Below, in pieces: positions 1 through 8,829 of a stretch of 64,000 bases of DNA (its first letter is position 1; each line of letters opens with the position of its first letter). The position numbers and the translations under genes are program-made. The DNA is from a virus. The notes beneath the pieces were generated by a model, which saw only the letters and a list, made by a program, of their open reading frames with translations, was not told where the DNA came from and ran no database searches. Where the stretch lies: positions 34,587 through 98,586 of the IMG/VR virus record IMGVR_UViG_3300047564_002169. The stretch is one strand, 5' to 3'.

Positions 1-1
1 A

Positions 2-115
2 TTTGCAAATGTTGGAGAGAATGCAGATTTTTCCAACCCAAGCAGAACGTACACAGCAGAAGGTGATGCTAGTACAGGCGCTGTGATAAACGAACAGTGG
101 TTAGACAACTTTTAA
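2..115 (+). CDS. C-terminal end of an upstream structural/packaging gene (partial)
   Basis: An open frame enters from the left edge and ends in TAA three bases before the terminase start. Its visible end reads about 37 residues and finishes INEQWLDNF. In T4-like phages the gene directly before 17 is usually 16 (small terminase) or a neck gene, so this is probably one of those. The visible tail is too short to identify it. Confidence 0.6.
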   Translation, partial: FANVGENADFSNPSRTYTAEGDASTGAVINEQWLDNF

Positions 116-117
116 CC

Positions 118-1695
118 ATGGCAGAAATTTATAATTCCAACAGTAATCTTAAAGCAGCTGGAGTTGCTGTTGAGTTCACTCCGGAGGATGTGAAAGAATA
201 TATTAAATGTTCTCAGGATCCCATTTATTTTATTGAGAACTACTGTCATATCGTAACACTAGATCATGGGTTACAGTTGTTTAAATTATATGATTGTCAG
301 AAACGAAAAATTGATATTATTCACAATAATCGTCGTGTGATATTGATGGAAGGGCGGCAACAAGGTAAGACAACTACATCTGCTGCATATATTCTTTGGT
401 ACACAGTATTTCAATCTAATAAGAATGTTGCTATTCTCGCAAACAAAAAAGACGCTGCGCGAGAAGTTTTGGATCGCTACCAGACGATGTATGAAATGCT
501 CCCAAAATGGATGCAACAAGGCGTACTGACATGGAACAAAGGTGACATTGAACTAGAAAATGGTTCAAAAGTATTCACTGCTGCAACAGGAAAGTCTGGC
601 ATTCGCGGCAAGTCTGTTAACTTGCTGTACGTTGACGAAGCTGCTATTATTCCAAACAATGTAGCTGAAGATTTTTTTACTTCTGTGTACCCAACAATTT
701 CTGCGGGGCAGACAACTAAGATTCTTTTAAGTTCTACTCCATTGGGGTACAACCATTTTTGGAAATTTTGGACTGATGCAGAAAAGGGTAGGAATGGGTT
801 TGTGCCATTATTTATCCCATACTGGGAAATTCCAGGACGCGACGAAACATGGGCAGCTGAACAAAAAGCGCAGTTAGGTGAATTGAAGTTCACCCAGGAA
901 GTATTATGTAACTTCTTAGGTTCTTCTTTAACTCTAGTTCGCGCAGACTGTATTTCCAAAATGAGCCCAGACGCTACAATCCACCAAAAAGATGGGTTGG
1001 ATATATACGTAGAACCTCAAGCCAATCATACATATTGTATTGTAGCAGATATAGCAAAAGGTGTTGGTGGTAATTATTCGGCATTTCAAATTATTGATAT
1101 AACAGATCTGCCGTATCGTATAGTAGGAAAATATCGTAATAATGAAATTAGCCCGATTCTGTATCCTAATGTAATACATAAAGTCGCAAAAGACTATAAC
1201 ATGGCATGGGTTCTACTTGAAATTAACGTGTCGGAGCAGGCAGCTCATATTCTTTATTCCGAGTTGGAATATGAAAATATTTTGTTTGTCACACGGCACA
1301 CTAATGGTCAAATTGTATCAGGCGGCTTCGGTGGAGGCAAGACTCAATTAGGTGTAGTTACTGATAAGAAAATTAAACGAATAGGATGTCATAATTTTAA
1401 AGCTCTGGTTGAAGAAAATAAATTGATTATAAATGATGCCGATACGATCTCTGAAATCTCTACGTTTATCGAAAAAAAGGGTTCTTACGAAGCTGATGAA
1501 GGATATTACGATGATTTGGTAATGCCTTTGGTTTTGTTCGGATGGTTAACCACTAACTCATATTTTAAAGACCTAAATAATGTTAATCTGCGAGAAGCAA
1601 TGTATCGTAAACAGATGCGGGCGATAGAGGAAGAATTAACACCATTTGGGTTCTATGATGACGGCAGTCCAGAAAAACCTCCGCTAAACTTCTAG
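118..1695 (+). CDS. 17: Terminase large subunit gp17 (ATPase-nuclease of the packaging motor)
   Basis: Packages concatemeric DNA into proheads by ATP hydrolysis and cuts it with a C-terminal RNase H-like nuclease. The 525-residue protein has a Walker A-like GRQQGKTT at about residues 79-86, a Walker B-like LLYVDEAA, and acidic nuclease motifs (CIVADIAKG and YYDDLVM). I prefer the ATG at 118 (MAEIYNS) to an in-frame GTG at 97, because the GTG lies inside the preceding gene. The gene heads the 17-18-19-20 block. The nuclease acidic residues look intact. Confidence 0.95.
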   Translation: MAEIYNSNSNLKAAGVAVEFTPEDVKEYIKCSQDPIYFIENYCHIVTLDHGLQLFKLYDCQKRKIDIIHNNRRVILMEGRQQGKTTTSAAYILWYTVFQSNKNVAILANKKDAAREVLDRYQTMYEMLPKWMQQGVLTWNKGDIELENGSKVFTAATGKSGIRGKSVNLLYVDEAAIIPNNVAEDFFTSVYPTISAGQTTKILLSSTPLGYNHFWKFWTDAEKGRNGFVPLFIPYWEIPGRDETWAAEQKAQLGELKFTQEVLCNFLGSSLTLVRADCISKMSPDATIHQKDGLDIYVEPQANHTYCIVADIAKGVGGNYSAFQIIDITDLPYRIVGKYRNNEISPILYPNVIHKVAKDYNMAWVLLEINVSEQAAHILYSELEYENILFVTRHTNGQIVSGGFGGGKTQLGVVTDKKIKRIGCHNFKALVEENKLIINDADTISEISTFIEKKGSYEADEGYYDDLVMPLVLFGWLTTNSYFKDLNNVNLREAMYRKQMRAIEEELTPFGFYDDGSPEKPPLNF

Positions 1696-1708
1696 AAAAC
1701 TTGCAAAA

Positions 1709-1716
1709 ACTAAATA
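1709..1716 (+). promoter_or_regulatory. Late promoter (ACTAAATA) for gene 18
   Basis: The box ACTAAATA lies in the 72-base gap between 17 and 18. It fits the gp55-type late box seen elsewhere in the window. A short inverted repeat TAGACA/TGTCTA follows, then an AAGGAG ribosome site. Confidence 0.5.
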
Positions 1717-1767
1717 AAATGTAGACATAGTTTTGTCTAGTAAAACTTATTAACAAGGAGAATTACA

Positions 1768-3696
1768 ATGCCGTTTCAATTATCTCCAGGCGTTGCAGTC
1801 GTAGAAAAAGATTTTACTTCTATCGTCCCAGCCGTATCATCTTCCATTGGTGCAGCGGTAGGCGCTTTCCCATGGGGTCCAGTTATGGAACCTATCACCG
1901 TTAGCTCAGAAAATGATCTGGTGGCGCGTTTCGGAAAACCAAATGATAGTAACTTTGACTCTTTCTTTACTGCTGCGAACTTCCTGTCATACACAAATAA
2001 CTTATTGCTAGTTCGCGCTGACGCTGGACATTTGAACGCGGTCGCTAATAGAACTGGTGGTGTGTCAAGTATCACAATCGGTAATGCCGGTTCTGGTTAT
2101 TCTTCTACGCCACCAGAAGTCACCGTTTCTGCTCCTGATCAAGAAGGTGGCGTTCAAGCAGTGATTACTGCTACTGTTTCTGGTGGTGTGGTTTCTGCGT
2201 TAAACATTGTAACTGCTGGTACTGGATATTCTTCAGCACCTACACTCACAATCGCTGCCCCTCCATCTGGCACGACTGCAACAGCAACTGCTACTGTCGC
2301 TGCTGCTGGTGTTAAAATTAAAAATGGTGAACATTATACAACAAATTTCGTGAACGGCGCTGGAGTTGTAGGTTCCTGGGCAGCAAAATATCCAGGTTCT
2401 ATTGGCAACTCGATTAAAGTTTCTGTAGCAGACTCTAATACATTTGCAGCATGGGCGTACAAAGATGAGTTTGATGCTGCGCCAGACACTTCTCCATTCG
2501 CGGCTTCTGTCGGTGGTTCTTCTGATGAAATGCACATTATCATTATTGATGAAGATGGCGCGTTCACAGGCACTCAAGGCGCTATTCTAGAAAAATTCCC
2601 ATTTGTTTCTAAAGGAAGTGACGCTAAAAAGCCAGACGGAACTAACAACTATTACAAAGACGTCATTAATTCTCGTTCACAGTATATCTGGTGGATGGAT
2701 CATTTAACCGGATTAACTAATGCAGGATCACAATGCGCTGGAACAACTTTCGCTGAATTGTCTGCTGCTAATAATGCGTCTTTAAGCGGTGGTACTGACG
2801 ATTATGCTCTTAGCGACGGAGAAAAACAAAATGCGTTTGCATTACTAGCTAACTCTGAGCAGTATGACCTTAGCTTAGTTATGGCAGGTAAAGCGTCTGC
2901 AACTGTTGCTGAATTTATTATCAATGACATCTGCGAAACTCGCCTAGATTGCGTGGCATTTATCTCTCCACAAAATATTAGCAGTGGTGATGTTATTATC
3001 GGTTCTACTTCTAGCGAAGTTGATCAAATCAACGCATATCGCAATGAGCTGCCTTCTACATCATATGCAGTGATGGATTCTGGTTACAAATATCAGTATG
3101 ATCGTTATAATGATAAATATCGCTGGGTTCCTCTGAATGGTGATGTCGCGGGTCTATGCGCTCGCACGGATTTTACTAACGATCCATGGTTCTCTCCAAG
3201 CGGTTTAAATCGCGGTCAAATTAAAAATGTTGTTCGTCTTGCGGTCAATCCAAACAAGACTCAAAGAGACACTCTTTACAAGAATGGCGTTAACCCTGTA
3301 GTAACATTCCCAGGAGAAGGCACTGTTCTATTTGGCGATAAAACTCTGCTGGCTAAACCATCTGCGTTTGATCGTATTAATGTTCGTCGCCTGTTTATTG
3401 TTATGGAAAAGGCGATCGCGACTGCTGCCAAATTCCAGCTGTTCGAATTTAACGACAGCTTCACTCGCGCGCAGTTTAAGAACTTGGTAGAGCCATTCCT
3501 TCGTGATGTTCAAGGTCGTCGCGGTATTACTGATTTCGTCGTTAAGTGCGATGAGTCTAACAACACAGGCGAAGTTATTGATCGTAACGAATTTGTTGCT
3601 GATATATTCGTTAAGCCAAATCGTTCTATCAACTTTATTACTCTGACGTTCGTTGCTGCTCGTTCTGCTATTAACTTCACAGAAATTGGCGCGTAA
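1768..3696 (+). CDS. 18: Tail sheath protein gp18
   Basis: Forms the contractile sheath around the tail tube. It has 642 residues, close to T4 gp18 (659). The N-terminus (FQLSPGVAVVEKDF) and C-terminus (NRSINFITLTFVAARS) are typical of the family. Residues about 100-182 form a low-complexity Ser/Thr/Ala/Gly insertion with two copies of a G-x-G-Y-S-S-x-P unit, at about 107 and 151, probably a surface beta domain. A strong AAGGAG site precedes the ATG. It is followed by the tube gene, as in T4. Confidence 0.96.
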   Translation: MPFQLSPGVAVVEKDFTSIVPAVSSSIGAAVGAFPWGPVMEPITVSSENDLVARFGKPNDSNFDSFFTAANFLSYTNNLLLVRADAGHLNAVANRTGGVSSITIGNAGSGYSSTPPEVTVSAPDQEGGVQAVITATVSGGVVSALNIVTAGTGYSSAPTLTIAAPPSGTTATATATVAAAGVKIKNGEHYTTNFVNGAGVVGSWAAKYPGSIGNSIKVSVADSNTFAAWAYKDEFDAAPDTSPFAASVGGSSDEMHIIIIDEDGAFTGTQGAILEKFPFVSKGSDAKKPDGTNNYYKDVINSRSQYIWWMDHLTGLTNAGSQCAGTTFAELSAANNASLSGGTDDYALSDGEKQNAFALLANSEQYDLSLVMAGKASATVAEFIINDICETRLDCVAFISPQNISSGDVIIGSTSSEVDQINAYRNELPSTSYAVMDSGYKYQYDRYNDKYRWVPLNGDVAGLCARTDFTNDPWFSPSGLNRGQIKNVVRLAVNPNKTQRDTLYKNGVNPVVTFPGEGTVLFGDKTLLAKPSAFDRINVRRLFIVMEKAIATAAKFQLFEFNDSFTRAQFKNLVEPFLRDVQGRRGITDFVVKCDESNNTGEVIDRNEFVADIFVKPNRSINFITLTFVAARSAINFTEIGA

Positions 3697-3701
3697 TTAG
3701 G

Positions 3702-3709
3702 GATAAATA
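3702..3709 (+). promoter_or_regulatory. Late promoter (GATAAATA) for gene 19
   Basis: GATAAATA lies 24 bases before the gene 19 ATG, followed by an AAGGAG ribosome site. It is one mismatch from the T4 late consensus TATAAATA. Confidence 0.55.
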
Positions 3710-3732
3710 AGAGAGAACACAAGGAGAATTAA

Positions 3733-4320
3733 ATGGCAAATATTGCTGATTTTAAATCGCAGATGATTGGGGGCGGCGCTCGCCCTAATCAATTTCGCGT
3801 GGAATTAACATTCCCGTCTTATGTAACATTGGGCGTAGTTGCTGGACAGAGAGCACAATTCTTGTGCAAAGCTGCACAGCTGCCAGCTTCCACTGTTGAG
3901 AATATACCAGTTCTTTATCGCGGTCGCCCAGTAAATTTTGCTGGCGAAAGAACTTTTCAACCATGGGCAGTATCAATTTACAATGACACCACATTCAATA
4001 TTCGTAATGCACTAGAGCAATGGCAGTCTGGGGTGCAGAACTATAATACTACTAATGGTCGCACAAATCCAACAGATTATCAAGTTGATTTGTTAGTCCA
4101 CCAATTAGACCGTAATGGCGCAACAATCAAAACGTATAAATTTGTTGATGCGTATCCAACTGCAATTTCTGCGATCGGTCTAGATTATGAACAACAAAAT
4201 TCTATTGAACAATTTGATGTAGAGTTTACATTCAACTTCTTTACTTCGACTACTGGCGCAACTCCTGGCTTCGGTGTCAATGTTTCTATCGACACTCCAG
4301 TTGGCAGTTTCCCGCTATAA
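3733..4320 (+). CDS. 19: Tail tube protein gp19
   Basis: Polymerises into the inner tube through which DNA passes. The length of 195 residues suits the family (T4 gp19 is 163). Supporting sequence includes the N-terminal RPNQFRVELTFPSYV, a central WQSGVQNYNTT and a C-terminal FDVEFTFNFFTS. It sits between sheath and portal, as in T4-like phages, with its own late promoter and an AAGGAG site. Confidence 0.92.
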   Translation: MANIADFKSQMIGGGARPNQFRVELTFPSYVTLGVVAGQRAQFLCKAAQLPASTVENIPVLYRGRPVNFAGERTFQPWAVSIYNDTTFNIRNALEQWQSGVQNYNTTNGRTNPTDYQVDLLVHQLDRNGATIKTYKFVDAYPTAISAIGLDYEQQNSIEQFDVEFTFNFFTSTTGATPGFGVNVSIDTPVGSFPL

Positions 4321-4340
4321 TCAATTAAGGTTTTTACATA

Positions 4341-6005
4341 ATGCAGATTTTTGGGTTTCAAATTAAACGTACTCAGGGGGATCAACTACCAAGCGTAGTT
4401 CCCCCTAGCCCAGCTGAGACAGGCGCTACTGTAGTAAACACTGGTGTTAATGCTGGTGGTTACTACGGTATGGTTATGGATCTTGAGGGTACGATTAAAA
4501 ACGAGAATGACCTCATTCGACGTTATCGCGAAGTTGCGCAATATTCTGACTGCGACGGTGCGATCGAAGATATTGTCAACGAAGCTATTGTTGCTGATGA
4601 AGATCGTCATTCAGTCGAGATTATTCTTGATGAAGTTGATGTTTCTGACAACATCAAAAATAAAATTCGAGAAGAATTTGCTAATGTTTTAAAACTTTTA
4701 AAATTTAATGAACGAGCGCATGAAACGTTTCGTGCTTGGTATATTGATGGTAGATTATATTACCAGATTTTAATTGACGAAAACAATATCAAAAAAGGTA
4801 TTGTAGAATTACGATATATTGACCCGCGTAAAATTCGTCGTATTAAAAACGTTAAAAAAGACAGAACTAAAGCTGGGATCGAAGTCGTTAAAGAAGTTGA
4901 AGAATATTACCTATACAACGATAAAGGAATCACTGAGCAAACGACGCATGGCGTTAAACTGGCACTAGATTCTGTAGTATATGTACCATCCGGTTTCGTA
5001 GATCCAAATACTGGTATGTCAATGTCTTATCTTCATAAGGCAATTAAACCAGTAAATCAATTAAAGATGATTGAAGATTCTTTAGTCATCTATCGAATTA
5101 GTCGAGCACCAGAACGTAGGATTTTCTACATTGATGTAGGTAATCTACCAAAATTAAAAGCAGAGCAATACGTCTCTGACATAATGAATAAGTTCCGTAA
5201 TAAAATTGTTTATGACGCGACGACTGGTGAAACGCGAGATGATCGCCGCCATTTATCAATGATGGAAGATTTCTGGATGCCTCGTCGAGAAGGCGGTAAA
5301 GGCACAGAAATCACCACACTTCCTGGTGGGCAAAATTTGGGTGAAATTCAAGACATTGAATATTTCCAGAACAAACTTTACGGTGCACTAAATGTTCCAA
5401 TTAGTCGCTTACAACAATCACAGGGATTTTCAATTGGTCGTTCGCAAGAAATTAATCGAGACGAAATTAAGTTTAATAAGTTTATCGTTAGATTACGTAA
5501 AAAGTTTTCTGCGTTATTCAACAATGCGCTTCGCGTTCAGCTAATAGCTAAAGGCGTTATCACCCCTGACGATTGGGATGATATTTGTTATAATATTAAA
5601 TACGATTATCTTGAAGATAATCATTATGCTGAACTTCGCGACGCGGAGATTATGCAATCTCGTATGAATCTTCTTCAAGCCGTTGATCCTTATGTCGGTA
5701 AATACTACTCGATGGATTGGGCTAAAAGAAACATTCTTCGTATGGACAAGGATGAAATTAAAGAGATCGATAAACAAATCGCCAAAGAACAAAAACAATT
5801 GCTCAATATTGCGAATCAACAGGGCGAGGTTCAGTTAGCGATGCAGCAACCCATGATGGACGCCCAACAAGAACAACAACAGCAAATGCAACAACAAGAC
5901 GCGCAGCAACAAGCAGATAATGCGGGCGAACAAGAAGTTGTTGACAACCAAGATTCACAACAGAAAAAAAGCAAGCCAGCGAAGTCTACTAGTTGGCCAA
6001 ATTAA
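4341..6005 (+). CDS. 20: Portal protein gp20
   Basis: Dodecameric portal at the unique capsid vertex; it nucleates head assembly and is the DNA channel and docking site for gp17. The 554-residue protein carries family signatures such as RRYREVAQYSDCDGAIEDIV near the N-terminus and the LNVPISRLQQ and FSIGRSQEI stretches around residues 350-375. The last 60 residues are a Gln-rich tail (QEQQQQMQQQ), an AT-phage-typical extension that is probably disordered. It is followed closely by the prohead core genes. Confidence 0.95.
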   Translation: MQIFGFQIKRTQGDQLPSVVPPSPAETGATVVNTGVNAGGYYGMVMDLEGTIKNENDLIRRYREVAQYSDCDGAIEDIVNEAIVADEDRHSVEIILDEVDVSDNIKNKIREEFANVLKLLKFNERAHETFRAWYIDGRLYYQILIDENNIKKGIVELRYIDPRKIRRIKNVKKDRTKAGIEVVKEVEEYYLYNDKGITEQTTHGVKLALDSVVYVPSGFVDPNTGMSMSYLHKAIKPVNQLKMIEDSLVIYRISRAPERRIFYIDVGNLPKLKAEQYVSDIMNKFRNKIVYDATTGETRDDRRHLSMMEDFWMPRREGGKGTEITTLPGGQNLGEIQDIEYFQNKLYGALNVPISRLQQSQGFSIGRSQEINRDEIKFNKFIVRLRKKFSALFNNALRVQLIAKGVITPDDWDDICYNIKYDYLEDNHYAELRDAEIMQSRMNLLQAVDPYVGKYYSMDWAKRNILRMDKDEIKEIDKQIAKEQKQLLNIANQQGEVQLAMQQPMMDAQQEQQQQMQQQDAQQQADNAGEQEVVDNQDSQQKKSKPAKSTSWPN

Positions 6006-6017
6006 TAGGAGAATATT

Positions 6018-6443
6018 ATGAACCAGTCAGTACAACATTTAGTTGATGCTATCAAAACCGGCGACGCTATTGCTACTGAAAACGCATTCGCCATTGCAAT
6101 GGCGGAAAAACTTGCGAGTAAAATTGACGATTTTCGTGTAAATATTGCGCAGAATATGTTCAATCAAGCCGAACCACAAGTGCAAGAGGATCTTTCTGAA
6201 AGCGAAGATTTAGCATTAGTGGTTGAAAACGCCACCGACGACTTTGACTCTGATGAAATTTCTCTTTCTGAAGAAGAAGTTGCTAGTTTTGTTGAGAAGT
6301 ATGAAGGGTTCAAAAAGTTATCTGGCGAGTTAGCGGCGAAAGGCGCTAAAAATCCAGCGGGACTAGCAGCATGGATTGGTCGTAAAAAATATGGCAAAGA
6401 AAAGTTTCAAGCTGCCGCTGCCGCAGACAAAAAGATGGGCTAA
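6018..6443 (+). CDS. 67: Prohead core protein, gp67-like
   Basis: A 141-residue protein between portal and protease, the position of T4 gene 67 (prohead core). The middle third is very acidic (EDLSESEDLAL; SLSEEEV). The C-terminus is basic and carries the KNPAGLAAWIGRKKYGKEKF motif common in phage head proteins. It is longer than T4 gp67 (80). The call rests on position and composition. The stop overlaps the next ATG (TAATG). Confidence 0.65.
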   Translation: MNQSVQHLVDAIKTGDAIATENAFAIAMAEKLASKIDDFRVNIAQNMFNQAEPQVQEDLSESEDLALVVENATDDFDSDEISLSEEEVASFVEKYEGFKKLSGELAAKGAKNPAGLAAWIGRKKYGKEKFQAAAAADKKMG

Positions 6444-6991
6444 TGAAATATTCTGATTTTACCAAACAATTTAAAAGATCTGGTGTTATTGAAAGCGCCA
6501 GATCCTATCTTCATCTTATTGAAAAATTAGAAAATGGTAAAGTATTGATTGATGGTATTGAGACGAAATTTGATACTGTTAATGAAGCAAGACACCACGT
6601 TAAACAAGAACACGCGAAACATAAATTAGAAGAACAAGCGTCTAAAGAACTATACGAAGAACTGTCTGATAAAACTATTGCCAATATTATTAATCAACAC
6701 CACAACATTAGGGTAACGGATACTTTGGTAGAGTCTTATAAGGAACTGGCGTCATCTCATATGTTTAGTGTGGACCCAGTTGTTCATAAAATCAGATTAA
6801 TCAATAAATTAGATCGTTTGATTGAAAATAAATTACACTATCACCTTAAAGATGGTGCAATTGTAGCAATTAATGAACAAACGCAAGAACGACTAAATAA
6901 TCTACTACAGAATCAACCAGATATTATTGATTATATGCGTCAAGATAAAAATAATTTTATGTATGTAATCAGCAAGTTACAGGAAAACTAA
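6443..6991 (+). CDS. 68: Prohead core protein, gp68-like
   Basis: A charged, mostly helical 182-residue protein in the slot of T4 gene 68, overlapping the gp67-like gene by one base. It begins MKYSDFTKQF, which resembles the short N-terminal peptide seen on other probable head proteins here. No catalytic motif is visible. Assignment is by synteny. Confidence 0.5.
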   Translation: MKYSDFTKQFKRSGVIESARSYLHLIEKLENGKVLIDGIETKFDTVNEARHHVKQEHAKHKLEEQASKELYEELSDKTIANIINQHHNIRVTDTLVESYKELASSHMFSVDPVVHKIRLINKLDRLIENKLHYHLKDGAIVAINEQTQERLNNLLQNQPDIIDYMRQDKNNFMYVISKLQEN

Positions 6992-6992
6992 G

Positions 6993-7454
6993 ATGGCAAT
7001 GACCTTCACTACCGTTAGAAACACGAATCAAGAAGCTGTGATTCATTTTGAATCTTCTGCTGCAGAAACTGGCACTATTACTATCGCCAACTTAACCGCA
7101 GAAACTCAGACTCGTAATAGTGATAATCCTAAAGTTGATATTGTTAAGTTTATTTGTACAGGCGAATTAACATCACTAATTAAAATTCAGCGTAACAGTA
7201 AAGTTGTTATTGCATGTTCCCCAGAGAACGAAGCGGTGATTGAATTTAACGCATGGGGTATACCAGTAACAAACGACAACACAAGCGACATTGTTGTAAA
7301 TAATGTTACAGCAAAAGCTGTAACGGGTTGGATTGTTCTTCGTAAACAAGCTGGATGGTCGACTAAGGTTGAGGAAGCTACTTATGGCGCATATGATGAT
7401 ACCACTCGCGTCGGCGCATCAACCACATTAAGCGGTTCACCGGATAAGGCATAA
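6993..7454 (+). CDS. Probable virion protein, paralogue of the 50,916 gene
   Basis: A 153-residue, beta-rich protein lodged between prohead core and protease genes. Its C-terminal GW-x(2)-KVE-x-A-x-(Y/F)-G-x-YD pattern matches the product of 50,916-51,404, so the two are paralogues. Position and composition suggest a head or decoration component. No known domain is recognised. Confidence 0.55.
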   Translation: MAMTFTTVRNTNQEAVIHFESSAAETGTITIANLTAETQTRNSDNPKVDIVKFICTGELTSLIKIQRNSKVVIACSPENEAVIEFNAWGIPVTNDNTSDIVVNNVTAKAVTGWIVLRKQAGWSTKVEEATYGAYDDTTRVGASTTLSGSPDKA

Positions 7455-7456
7455 CG

Positions 7457-8107
7457 ATGAAACTAATCAAAGAAGATATTTCTAATACCAGGTTAATCGT
7501 TGAAGAAAAACTTGGTAAAGGTAAAACGTATTTTATTGAAGGTATTTTCCTTCAGTCAGCAATTAAAAACCGTAACGGTCGTATGTATCCAGAATCAGTT
7601 ATGGATAAAGAAGTTGGTCGTTATATGCAAGAACAAGTTCTAAATAATCGCGCTTATGGTGAACTAGGTCATCCAGATAATCCAAGTATTAATTTGGACC
7701 GCGTTTCTCATATGATCGTTGATCTGCGTAAAGAAGGAACTAATTATATTGGTAAAGCAAAAATTCTTGAAACTCCTATGGGTATGATTGCACGAGGTCT
7801 GTTAGATGGTGGCGCGAACTTAGGAGTGTCGAGCAGAGCACTTGGAACTCTAAAAGAGTCAGACGGTGTCCAAATTGTGCAAGACGATTTTATGCTGTCA
7901 ACAGCAGCAGACATCGTTGCTGATCCCAGCGGACCGAATTGTTTTGTTCAAGGAATTCTAGAGAACGTTGACTGGGCTTATAATGCCACAACAAACTCTT
8001 GGGTTATGGCAGAAAACATTAAACAACAAATAAAAAAATCTAGCGTTAAACAAGTTGCTGAAAATCAGGCAAAGTGGTTTGAAACTTTTTTAAAAACAAT
8101 TAAATAA
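7457..8107 (+). CDS. 21: Prohead protease gp21
   Basis: Serine protease that matures the prohead by cutting core and capsid proteins after a (L/I)-x-E motif. Its 216 residues match T4 gp21 (212). Visible signatures are FLQSAIKNRNGRMYP near the start, the AYGELGHPDNPSI segment with the probable catalytic His, and GVSSRALG with the probable nucleophilic Ser. Likely targets in this window include gp23 (LFE|A after residue 52) and several late proteins that start with a similar peptide. Confidence 0.93.
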   Translation: MKLIKEDISNTRLIVEEKLGKGKTYFIEGIFLQSAIKNRNGRMYPESVMDKEVGRYMQEQVLNNRAYGELGHPDNPSINLDRVSHMIVDLRKEGTNYIGKAKILETPMGMIARGLLDGGANLGVSSRALGTLKESDGVQIVQDDFMLSTAADIVADPSGPNCFVQGILENVDWAYNATTNSWVMAENIKQQIKKSSVKQVAENQAKWFETFLKTIK

Positions 8108-8787
8108 TGTTTCATTTTACCTACATTACTGCCAGTTCCGATGGTTATTTTTATGTTGGAAGACATTCAACAAAAAATATCGACGACAAATATCAAGGTT
8201 CCGGTAAATGGGTTAAACTTTGTAAGGAGAATAATATAGAACTCCATACAAAAATATTGCAGTTTTATTCTTCGTTTGAAGAATTAACTTTAGCAGAAGA
8301 ACAACTTATTGAAAAACATATTAATAATTTTAAGAATATGAACATCAATAATAAATCTGTAGGTTTCGCGGTTGGTGTTTTAAACCCTTCTAACAATAAA
8401 GAAGTTTTAAAGAAACGCCCTCAAAACAATTCTGGATATATTTCTGAATATATGAAACACAACAACCCGAGCACTAAAGACTGTGTTAAAAAATTAAGAA
8501 GCGAATTTATGAAAGATTTGTGGAAAGATGCCGAGTACAAAGAACTTCATAGCGGCGAAAATCATTATATGAAACAGAGCCACAAAAGAAAACAATTTTC
8601 TGAAAACAACCCAATGCATAGAAAAGAGGTTGTTGACAAAATTAAGAATAGAGTTATGGAAGCCGTGAAAACTGGAACGCATAATAGCAAAATTTTATTG
8701 GAATGCCCGCATTGCAATAAATCGTGTTCCATACCAAATGCTAAAAGATGGCATTTTAACAAATGTAAAATGGTCAAAATCAAATAA
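8107..8787 (+). CDS. GIY-YIG homing endonuclease
   Basis: Free-standing mobile endonuclease gene inserted between genes 21 and 22. The 226-residue protein starts with a GIY-YIG-type core (FTYITASSDGYFYVGRHST). The middle holds NUMOD-like DNA-contact repeats (SGENHYMKQS, FSENNPMH). It ends with a CPHC-x(n)-HFNKC zinc-finger-like motif, shared with the minus-strand endonuclease at 32,385-33,041. The start overlaps the gene 21 stop (TAATG), so it is translated with the head genes. Codon use looks more AT-rich than in the neighbours, as expected for a mobile gene. Confidence 0.85.
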   Translation: MFHFTYITASSDGYFYVGRHSTKNIDDKYQGSGKWVKLCKENNIELHTKILQFYSSFEELTLAEEQLIEKHINNFKNMNINNKSVGFAVGVLNPSNNKEVLKKRPQNNSGYISEYMKHNNPSTKDCVKKLRSEFMKDLWKDAEYKELHSGENHYMKQSHKRKQFSENNPMHRKEVVDKIKNRVMEAVKTGTHNSKILLECPHCNKSCSIPNAKRWHFNKCKMVKIK

Positions 8788-8788
8788 T

Positions 8789-8796
8789 TATAAATA
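8789..8796 (+). promoter_or_regulatory. Late promoter (TATAAATA) for gene 22
   Basis: Exact T4 late consensus TATAAATA directly after the homing endonuclease stop. A TTAGGAGAAA ribosome site then precedes the gene 22 ATG at 8830. Confidence 0.75.
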
Positions 8797-8829
8797 ATTT
8801 ACTAGAACTATCCAGTTAGGAGAAACCCG

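Noticed and set aside
97-117. GTG start at 97 for the terminase
   Set aside because: It lies inside the upstream gene. The ATG at 118 gives the conserved N-terminus.
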